Below, piece after piece: positions 56,401 to 64,000 of a DNA stretch of 64,000 bases. The position numbers and the translations under genes were made by a program. The stretch is from Phallusia mammillata. Its lineage: Eukaryota; Chordata; Ascidiacea; Phlebobranchia; Ascidiidae. The first letter of the stretch is position 1. Every line of letters begins with the position of its first letter. The DNA lies in the NCBI GenBank assembly GCA_003260075.1, contig QLIY01000198.1, positions 63,815 through 127,814 on the forward strand, read 5' to 3'. The notes under the pieces are model-generated. The model worked only from the letters and a program-made list of their open reading frames with translations, was not told the DNA's origin and made no database searches.

Positions 56401-59400
56401 AATGAGACATTTGTGCGGGTGCCAATCAACCTTATATGAACACAACAAATTTGTATTGTCTGTGTTAGTATTTGTTGATAATTTCAAACCTACCTGTTTT
56501 ACATCAGACCCATGCCCTCTAAGAATGTGTTCCTCATGGCATCTTAAAAAATCCCAAACCCTCACAGTGCCATCGTCACTTGCTGTAACAAACTTGCTGT
56601 CTGTAGGTCCAAAGCTGTAGTAAGAATTGAATTTAGTAACAAGCACTTGTGAAAAAATACATTACAATAAGCATACTTACCAAACTGAACGACATGCTTG
56701 GTCTTTATGTGCTTGATACATTTTAACATTGTTCATGTTTAGTTGCCAGTATTTAATGTAACCGAAGTTGTCACCAGTGATAAGCCATGCATCGTTTCTG
56801 GACCAAGACATGGCTCGAACTGGACTGTCATGAGCCTGAAATGGTCAACAAAGAAATGTATTTTAACCAACGTTTTAGTGCTATTAACACTTTTAGTCTG
56901 TTTGACGGAATCCTACATCAAAAGATGTTTTGGGTATCTTGCCGATTGTAGATCTACGACACAAATCGTTGGGAAAAAAGCGATTTACGTTGGGACAAAA
57001 GGGCCATGTAAGGAATGCGTGATCGAGGCGCGTATGGGGCAACGCTTTAAACTTGAGTATGTATATGGAGTCATGTCTCATAACAAAGCCGCAAGTGGTT
57101 ATTATGCAGAAGTCTTTATTGCAGTGAACAGAATAAAACAAGATTAGAAAATACACAAAAACAAACACAATTTTCATTGCATTTTGTTATCTGTGGTGTT
57201 GAGGCCTAACAGCAGACAAGGCAATGCAATTGAGCAATAAATGAATACAATTTTTACAACTTAGAAAAAAAAACTGGAACTGAAAACCAGTCTTTACCAG
57301 TATTTAAGCCAACATTGGCATTGTAACACTATTATTTAACCTGAAGAATTGTTTCACCCCCCCCCCGACTGTCATGAGCCTGAAATGGTCAACAAAGAAA
57401 TGTATTTTAACCAAAGTTTTAGTGCTATTAACACTTTTAGTCTGTTTTACGGAATCATATATCAAAAGATGTTTTGAGTATCTTGCCGATTGTAGATCTA
57501 CGACAAAAGTCGTTGGGGAAAAAAAGATTTACGTTGGGACAAAAGGGCCATGTAAGGAATGCATGATCGAGGCGCATATGGGGCAACGCTTGTTGACAAT
57601 CAAACTTGAGTATGTATATGGAGTCATGTTTCATAACAAAGCAACAAAGCTGCAAGTAGTTATTATGCAGAAGTCTTTATTGCAGTGAACAGAATAAAAC
57701 ATGATTAGAAAATACACAAAAACAAACACAATTTTCATTGCATTTTGTTATCTGTGGTGTTGAGGCCTTACAGCAGACAAGGCAATGCAATTGAGCAATG
57801 ATTGAAAACAATTTTTACAATTTAGAAAAAAAACTGGAACTGAAAACCAGTCTTTACCGGTATTTAAGCCAACTTTGGCATTGTAACACTATTATTTAAC
57901 CTGAAGAATTGTTTCGAAGTTAAAGGCTGTTCCATTCCACAGTGTAAATTCCCCACTTGCAGATCCAGTTACTAATCTTCTCCCATCTGGAGTCCACACC
58001 ACCTAATCAGAATAGAAGTGAAATACTTTTTATACCACAGTGTCAGCAATCTTTTAAAGGCCATGTGACAATTCTACATATGTCCAAATGATAATGATTG
58101 TGCTTGCCAATGTTTTTGTGTATAACAGGTTTGTGCTATCTGATTTGATCAGCAATCTCTAGACATATTTGTATGTGTGTGCTTATTTTTTAAAATTATT
58201 ACATCATACAAAGTAAAGCAATGTAACAGTTTGGACTTATGAACTCACACGTCGTTTTAAGTGCCACGAAAAATCGGCACTCAGGCAAATCTTGGCATGC
58301 ATGCAAAGGATTGCTAATCCCTGTTCCAGACACATTTTTTGGTTAATCAACTACACTATATTTTGTGTTATCCCCACTTTTACTACTGAAGAAAGCTCAT
58401 TAACAGAACAAACCTTGTAAACAGGGCACTTCATTTTGTTTGTGGCACTTCTCACAAATTTTGTAGCAACACTTGATGCTGAACTATCTTTGTAAGCCAT
58501 GGGTGTTTGCATCTCTATGGAGTATGATGTGTCTGGAAGCAAAGCTGGAACATCTTCCATTTCTCTTTGCCATCTTCTTCTCTGAAGGAGAAAAACAAAT
58601 ACAGACACAACCGGTTAATTCAAGTTGGTTAGTTAGGAAACCGGTTAACCAGGAAACTGTGGCCTATCATTTGTAGAAAAGTAATTCCAGATAAGCACTA
58701 CCCCCCCCCCACAACCGGTTAATTCAAGTTGGTTAGTTAGGAAACCGGTTAACCAGGACAGTTTTCAAACTGTGGCCTATCATTTGTAGAAAAGTAATTC
58801 CAGATAAGCACTGATATTTTAAACAACTTGACTGTTTGATTCCAGTTTCACATGTAAAAAAACTAGTAAATCTTATCATACAAAAACACTGACGATCCAG
58901 AATTCTTTTTTTTCATTTTCTTTTTTTCTTGGGCAAAGTTTGTCCATGCACTTTTAGTTTTTATTTGTTGATTAGGCATATTTGTACTACTGTATATGTT
59001 GTTATTGCCAAAGATGTGCAATTATAGTATATATATATACTATTTAATACAGCAAATTTTAAATGTTTGGTTGCTGTGACTAGCGTAATAGCTGTTCTAC
59101 AGATGTTCTTTTGTCAGTTTTGGGAATCATACCAATTGGATTATGCGACATCAGTTTACCAGTTAATAGAGCGTAATGCTTGTTAACTACATACAAGCCA
59201 ACTTGAATTTAAAAACATTCTCACAACAATGTCACAGCATTTTAATCACAAGAAAGATGTTTGTGAAAGATTGTAATGTCCCGAAAAGTGGGAAACTTAT
59301 ATATATTTATACACATGGACTTAATATTTGTTGTTTGCACAAAACTTGGTCTTCACTTATTTTTATTGAGTGCAAAAACTTTCATAATTGCTTTACAAAA

Positions 59401-61434
59401 CTGCACTTGTTGCAAGCAACCCTGGTCGCCTACAAAACCACTGATCTGACATGCACATTTGACTGCTTATTTTTTGGCATTTATGACATGTAAAAATTTA
59501 AATCAAATAATTTAGACAAAAAAACAAAGGAACGAATATTGTACTTTACACAAACAAGACAAATGTTATTTATTGAGTATATATTTGTTCTCACCCCCCC
59601 CCCCGAATATTGTACTTTACACAAACAAGACAAATGTTATTTATTGAGTATTTGTTCTCCATAGCATTTCAATGCAATGTAAAATTTTGTGGTTAAAATG
59701 TTTATACAGGTTAGTGCAACTGGACCTTATACATATGACGTCAATTAAAGCATATCATTCATGTCATATTGATCACACATGTCCATTTGTATCAACTATT
59801 GGCTACAAATTTGTTTTTAAATTGTTGCAGTAAAGAACACACTGCAAAAACAATCTAAACCGTTTGTCGGAAATGCACTACTAATGTGTTAACTTAAAAG
59901 CTTTGATATAAATTTGTGTGCAACATTGCTTAGAAAATCCGGCTTCTTTGCACAACATACACATGTCACTTGTCAGAAAGAAACTGTTTTAAAACATAAC
60001 TAGGTTATTAATTGTGATTAGATTCAAGCCTAAAACATTTCTATGCAGCAAATGTATGCAAAGATCTGCCTACATACATAATACAAACACCTACTTCAAG
60101 ATAGAGGGTGCATGATGGAGTCCAGTCTATAACTTTTCTTCCAGACTTTTTTCTAGCTTCTTCGAGGTTTTGGGCTGATGGAAGTGTGGAGGTAGGAAGG
60201 CCTCCCTGCTGCGGGGCAAGCTTTCCTGTTTCATCAACTTGGCCAAGTCGGATGGCTTTTTCTAACTCTCGCTGTCTGATTTGCTGCTTGAGGAAGTTTG
60301 GTTGAAACACATAGGGTTGGTATGATCTGTCGTGATAAAAAATGTTGGAAATGTACTGTGTATGTGTGACAGATTTTTTTAAAATTGGGGTTACACACGA
60401 ACATTTTGGACTAGGGTTCCTCTATTTCTCCACTTTTTCGTTTCTCGAGAAACGAGAAATTAAAAATTAATTTCTCAAGAATCTCGAAATTTTCATTTAA
60501 GACTTTTTCTAACAAAAACAAAAAAAATAATTTCCGATTGCATGCTTTTTTCCCATAGTAGCGATTGCAAGTAGTGATTTGCGAGCAAATCAGAAAAAGA
60601 AGTGGCTGTTATAGATCTAACACGGAGTTACTACTGCCTGGGAAAGGTGGAAGTTTAGCGGCAACGCACATTAAAAATCCCTGTTGCGAGAGCAAAAAAA
60701 GAAAGTAATGTGCCCAGTGCGCTATAGGCCCCCCCCCCAAAAATCCCTGTTGCGAGAGCAAAAAAAGAAAGTAATGTGCCCAGTGCACTATAGGGGCGAG
60801 TTGAAACGTAAAATACATGTAATAAGAGGTGTCGCATTTACTTTTTGTTTATGACATGTGACATAATTTTTCACAAGAATTTTTATTTATTTCTCAAGAA
60901 TTAAGACTTGATTTTTTCGAGATTTTTCGAGAAGGAACTCTATTTTGCACATAATGCATTTAATCATCATGCCTTGACCTCTACTGCTTGCTTTACGCCT
61001 GCTGAAATTGGTCCTGCACACCCAAGATCTATCCTGAAACTTTCATGCTTGGCAAACTGCCAGTCTGCAGAGTATGGCAGCTGCACGCGCGATTTAGTTT
61101 TGAAAAAAAAATTTTCCACACCGAATTTTAGTCTTGCACGCAGAAATCTTGCATCAAAGGCATTAATTATCCTATCTTAAACTCTATCGCTTGCTTTGCG
61201 CCTGTTGAAATTGGTCTTGCACGCGAATTTACGGGCCGGGCACACGCGCACATGGGACATACAGGTCCTGCACGCGCAAGATCTCGTCGGGAACTGCCAT
61301 GTTCTGCAGACTGGGCAAATTGGACTGGAAAGGGGTTAAAATGCCTACCTTGGTGGATATCTTTGACCTTGGAGATTTGGATCACCAGAAGGGTTTGGCA
61401 GAATGTTGTTTGTCGAAGGGTACAAAGCTGCCAT
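53401..61434 (-). CDS. WDR33: WDR33, pre-mRNA 3'-end processing factor
   Basis: WDR33 is the CPSF subunit that, with CPSF30, recognises AAUAAA. Thirteen phased exons: 61434-61349, 60326-60095, 58581-58414, 58002-57901, 56835-56681, 56614-56494, 56430-56327, 56254-56131, 55674-55565, 55416-55306, 55008-54866, 54620-54502 and 54405-53401. Total 859 residues. The N-terminal basic segment precedes [17 protein letters not shown] repeats include [60 protein letters not shown] and [18 protein letters not shown]. The motif [12 protein letters not shown] follows, then a Pro/Arg-rich and finally RG-rich tail. Human WDR33 (about 1,336 residues) has a long collagen-like stretch that is absent here. C tracts at 55107, 57357, 58701, 59594 and 60729 lie in introns or beside exon 11, and duplicates around them are not extra exons. 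Confidence 0.96.
54925..55290. repeat. C tract (55107-55117) joining two copies of WDR33 exon 11 end and intron
   Basis: The exon sequence ([20 protein letters not shown]) and its upstream intron are present on both sides of the tract. Only the left copy (55008-54866) continues to a donor. Confidence 0.88.
56824..57916. repeat. C tract (57357-57366) joining two alleles of WDR33 intron 4
   Basis: Segments 56824-57356 and 57367-57916 are two versions of one intron, with several small indels. The first includes the start of exon 5 and the second includes the end of exon 4. Confidence 0.88.
56830..57147 (+). CDS. Nested ORF for a small secreted-type cysteine protein
   Basis: The plus-strand ORF lies antisense in WDR33 intron 4 and starts 5 bp inside exon 5. 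It gives 105 residues, with a basic start, a hydrophobic core ([14 protein letters not shown]) that would serve as a signal peptide, and five later Cys ([18 protein letters not shown]). The allelic copy at 57372-57690 keeps the first 80 or so codons, with a 9-nt in-frame insertion, several replacements and then a frameshift. I recognise no family. It could be a real nested gene with a damaged allele, or a chance ORF. Confidence 0.3.
   Translation: MSLKWSTKKCILTNVLVLLTLLVCLTESYIKRCFGYLADCRSTTQIVGKKAIYVGTKGPCKECVIEARMGQRFKLEYVYGVMSHNKAASGYYAEVFIAVNRIKQD
58605..58815. repeat. C tract (58701-58710) with duplicate flanks in WDR33 intron 2
   Basis: ACAACCGGTTAATTCAAGTT and about 80 following bases occur on both sides, the right copy having a small insertion. 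Confidence 0.85.
59525..59665. repeat. C tract (59594-59604) with duplicate flanks in WDR33 intron 2
   Basis: GAATATTGTACTTTACACAA through GAGTATTTGTTCTC is present before and after the tract. Confidence 0.85.
60412..60942. mobile_element. hAT-type element with TAGGGTTCC termini in WDR33 intron 1
   Basis: The ends are TAGGGTTCCTC and GGAACTCTA. The flanks TTTTGGAC (60404-60411) and TTTTGCAC (60943-60950) match at 7 of 8. The interior has repeated TTTCTCGAGAA-type palindromes. A C tract at 60729-60738 joins two copies of about 60 bp, so the true length is shorter. Confidence 0.75.
60975..61330. repeat. Degenerate tandem duplication of about 200 bp in WDR33 intron 1
   Basis: CTCTACTGCTTGCTTTACGC...GAAATTGGTCCTGCAC (60978) recurs in changed form at 61181, followed in both by AAGATCT and a TCTGCAGA motif. 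No C tract separates them, so this is a genuine old duplication. Confidence 0.55.
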
Positions 61435-63040
61435 CCTAATCAATAGTTTGAACACCAATGAATTATCTTAAACCATTTTATAAGTTTATCCATGTATGAC
61501 AATTCATAACAATAGAATTGTTCCAACTCTATAAAGAAGAAATAGTTAGAACTTGTTGTTTAGTAAGACAGTATATTTGTTGCAAACTTGAGATGACTAA
61601 TTATTGGTGTAGATATATTCAGAATTTTATCTACTATCAGCCTTTTTTAATCTGGAAGCTGGTAAATGGTAAGTTTGAAACTGTAGATGCACTGACATAC
61701 CATGTGTTGATGTGTTCATATTGTATTTGTAACACATTTTCGTTTCCTTTATATTTGCAAAGAATAAGGTAAGCAATAAGCATGCCATCCCATAAGCCGA
61801 TGACTTTATTCACCCCTGGGCCCTGATCCCATGTACAAAAGTCGTGGAGTATAAATAGTCATAAAACTAAACAACTATCACAATGTATAGTAGCAACTTG
61901 AAAGACAGGGCCTTTGTTATTCCCTAATTATTTTCGATCTTATAAAATAAACCACAGTCGTACTATCAAAAAGTTATCAATGCAAAATTATCACTAGTGC
62001 ACAACTCGAATGTTCATATTTTTTGTTTGATTTTTATGTGAGTAATACATCGCAGATACTTGTACTACATTTTTTTTTACTGAGAAGGTCGATAGGCCTG
62101 CAAGCTATGCCTAAATACGAATGACATATAAGCAGAACAATACTAAATATGATAAACAATAAACATGGATTGAAAACGTTTTTTGTTTTTTCGTAAGGTT
62201 CACTTTGTCGCAAAAACACTTTTACGTAACATCTGTAAGGTTGTAATTTAGCGGCACAAAAGCATTTCACAGCGTGTGAAATTTTATCGCTCATAGCCTT
62301 TCGCTTTTTTGGCGCAGTATGTATTGTTTGCATAAGAACTTATTTTTCTTGCAACCTCTTTTCATTAATCAAGCTTCACAATTGACGTAAAAAAGGGAAA
62401 CTAATACACTTTATAGGCGTAGAAATTTGAAACATTAAACCACTAGCTTTGCTAGGCCACAATGAGAAGGACATGTAATACGATGGTTTCCTTGCACGAA
62501 CATTTTAAGTCGATTTTATACTTTATGACTTTACTGTTTTTTGTATAATTATATAAATAGCAATGAGTCATATGCTACTTGCGTTAATCGTTTCGTGACA
62601 TGGTGCCTAAAACAGGAATAATCAAGTCTCGCAGACTTTTTGTCAAATCTCACCAAGTGTAGGTTTGGCAAACAACAATGGAAGCATTGTAGAATAGCCA
62701 TAGATATACACATCTGCGTAAAACGCGTTGGATGGAAAGCATAGGCGCAGAGAATTGTGCGGGGAAGCAGATGGCGATTACAGGAAACCGCGCTATAATG
62801 AGCTTGCTTGAATGGGGAAACTTTATAGGTTTCGTGAAGCACAGCATATTGTGGAAGCAAACACAAGTCACGCAGTTCAATGAACTACACCGCTTCAGAA
62901 GTTTAGCAGGAATAACAGCACGTGTCCTTGTAACGTATTGACTACAGCTATTCTTGAGATAAGACAGCCAATGCAAGTTTTTCGCTGATTTTCAACATAT
63001 TTTCGTTTGGGATTTTTAGCAGATAAAGAAAGCTAGCACA
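61435..63040. other. Intergenic region between WDR33 and the JmjC gene (divergent)
   Basis: No gene, MITE or C tract is recognised. It probably contains the promoters of both divergent neighbours. Confidence 0.5.
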
Positions 63041-63988
63041 ATGCTTAGCGTCCATTTAGTGTATCTGTTTTGTTTTTGTGTCGCTTTTGCGTTTGCGCAA
63101 ACCGCGGTACCGGTTGGACATCTCAAGCCACTGGGTGCACAACGGCCGCCAAGCATCGACATCGACGAATTTACGGCAAGTTTAAAAAAACGGGGCTTTT
63201 GTTTGTTATTGAATTGACAATTGATCACATGCAGATTGATACTGCGCCACACCCTGCTCAATTCTATGAGGAATACGTCAAGCCAAGCAAAGCAGCAATT
63301 TTCCGTGGCGTTATGCTCGACACCAAGGCGTATAAGCTATGGACGGACGAATACATTAAGGAAAATTATGGTAACTTGGAAGTCAGACTGGAAGGAAAGA
63401 AAGAGAAGGTTTGTTTTAGGTTTTATGTTTTTTATGCTTTTTTGTGTTAAACATTGTAGTTTGATGCAAACGTGTTAAAAACAGTGCGTACATTCAGTAA
63501 TGGGTTGTAACTGGGTATAGGCAGTCGTGGGATTCAGCCGGTTCGCACCGGTTCTGAAGAACCGTCTCACGAAATTTTGTGAGATCAGCGAACCGGTTAG
63601 CATTACTGGTTGATGCCAATGGACTTTTTCTAACAGAACCGGCTGAAAAATATTACGTTTGTGATAGAACCGGCTGACAAAAAAATTGAATCCCGCCGCC
63701 GGGTATAGGGCTTCTAAACGAACTGTATATGCCTAATCTATACTTTGAATGTAGATACATATGACACCCATAGGCGAAAAATATCTGGGTCGGGATACCT
63801 TGGGACATTTCATTGATCACTATCATGACAACGAATCGAAGTCTTACATTGTTTCCGAGCTGCCTGTGCCGATGTACGGGGATGTGGGCGTTTTGCCATC
63901 GCTTGGAGCTTGTGGTCAAATGGGAAAACACTTTGTTGAAATTGACATTTGGTGGAGTGGAGGCGGATCATCAAGCGTAATTCATAAA
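63041..63988 (+). CDS. Secreted or ER JmjC/cupin-8 family protein, 5' part
   Basis: Exons 63041-63175, 63235-63408 and 63755-63988 are in phase, and the gene continues beyond the window. The first 19 residues (MLSVHLVYLFCFCVAFAFA) form a clear signal peptide. The body (AQFYEEYVKPSKAAIFRG; DTLGHFIDHYH; SELPVPMYGDVGVLPSL; WWSGGGSSSVIHK) resembles invertebrate cupin-8/JmjC proteins. In these an Fe(II)/2-oxoglutarate site begins with the His of IHK, and its partner Asp would be the next residue, in the following exon. JmjC proteins are usually nuclear or cytosolic hydroxylases, so the signal peptide points to an ER or secreted enzyme. The first intron seems to be 59 nt with a GC donor (ACG/GCAAGT). 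Confidence 0.75.
63522..63701. mobile_element. hAT-type MITE in a JmjC-gene intron
   Basis: The ends are CAGTCGTGGGATTC and GAATCCCGCCGCCG. GGTATAGG is duplicated perfectly (63514-63521 and 63702-63709). The interior matches the element at 30214-30386 in reverse orientation. Confidence 0.9.
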
Positions 63989-64000
63989 GTGGGTGCTATC

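Noticed and set aside
1-64000. CRISPR arrays, bacterial operons, prophage or virus-derived genes
   Set aside because: No spaced identical repeats, Shine-Dalgarno-linked ORFs or viral hallmark proteins were seen. The content is that of an animal nuclear genome.

Overview
This window is nuclear DNA from an animal. Its genes have short exons, mostly GT-AG introns (with two apparent GC-AG introns), metazoan gene families and several families of small transposons. An invertebrate chordate such as an ascidian is my best guess. The reasons are short introns, AT-rich DNA, a lipid-receptor-like class A GPCR, a Tx1/L1-like LINE and very high allelic divergence. The species cannot be named from sequence alone.

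Layout: (1) 1-3151, minus: a two-pore-domain potassium channel that runs off the left edge. (2) 3.2-7.4 kb: intergenic, with three hAT-type MITEs, a long C tract and a tandem pair of hammerhead-ribozyme-like 48-mers. (3) 7.5-16.0 kb, minus: a DNAJC3/P58IPK-like ER co-chaperone with two alternative, phase-compatible last exons. One is short and ends HDEF. The other adds about 600 residues and ends HEEL. (4) 18.5-31.8 kb, minus: a GH31 sulfoquinovosidase-like glycosidase in 14 recognisable exons. One intron holds a nearly complete 5.2 kb LINE bracketed by inverted-repeat arms. (5) 32-37.3 kb: intergenic, with MITEs and repeats. (6) 37.4-41.3 kb, plus: a six-exon class A GPCR. (7) 44.2-47.3 kb, plus: synaptobrevin/VAMP with two interchangeable 52-nt transmembrane exons. 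(8) 50.7-53.1 kb: enkurin (minus, intronless) and CYB5D1 (plus) head to head, both ciliary. (9) 53.4-61.4 kb, minus: WDR33, a pre-mRNA 3'-end processing factor. One of its introns carries a nested secreted-type ORF on the opposite strand. (10) 63.0-64.0 kb, plus: the 5' part of a signal-peptide-bearing JmjC/cupin-8 gene that runs off the right edge.

A feature that crosses all genes is a set of 30 runs of C or G, almost all 10-13 bases long. Nearly every one joins two diverged copies of the same local sequence. I read them as unmerged allelic contig ends joined by a fixed 10-base spacer, not as biology. They create false duplicates of exons and introns, and any gene model here must collapse them. 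The tracts are C on the plus strand up to 5.4 kb, G from 7.6 to 14.8 kb and C again from 15.5 kb. This suggests that sub-assemblies were oriented after the spacers were added.
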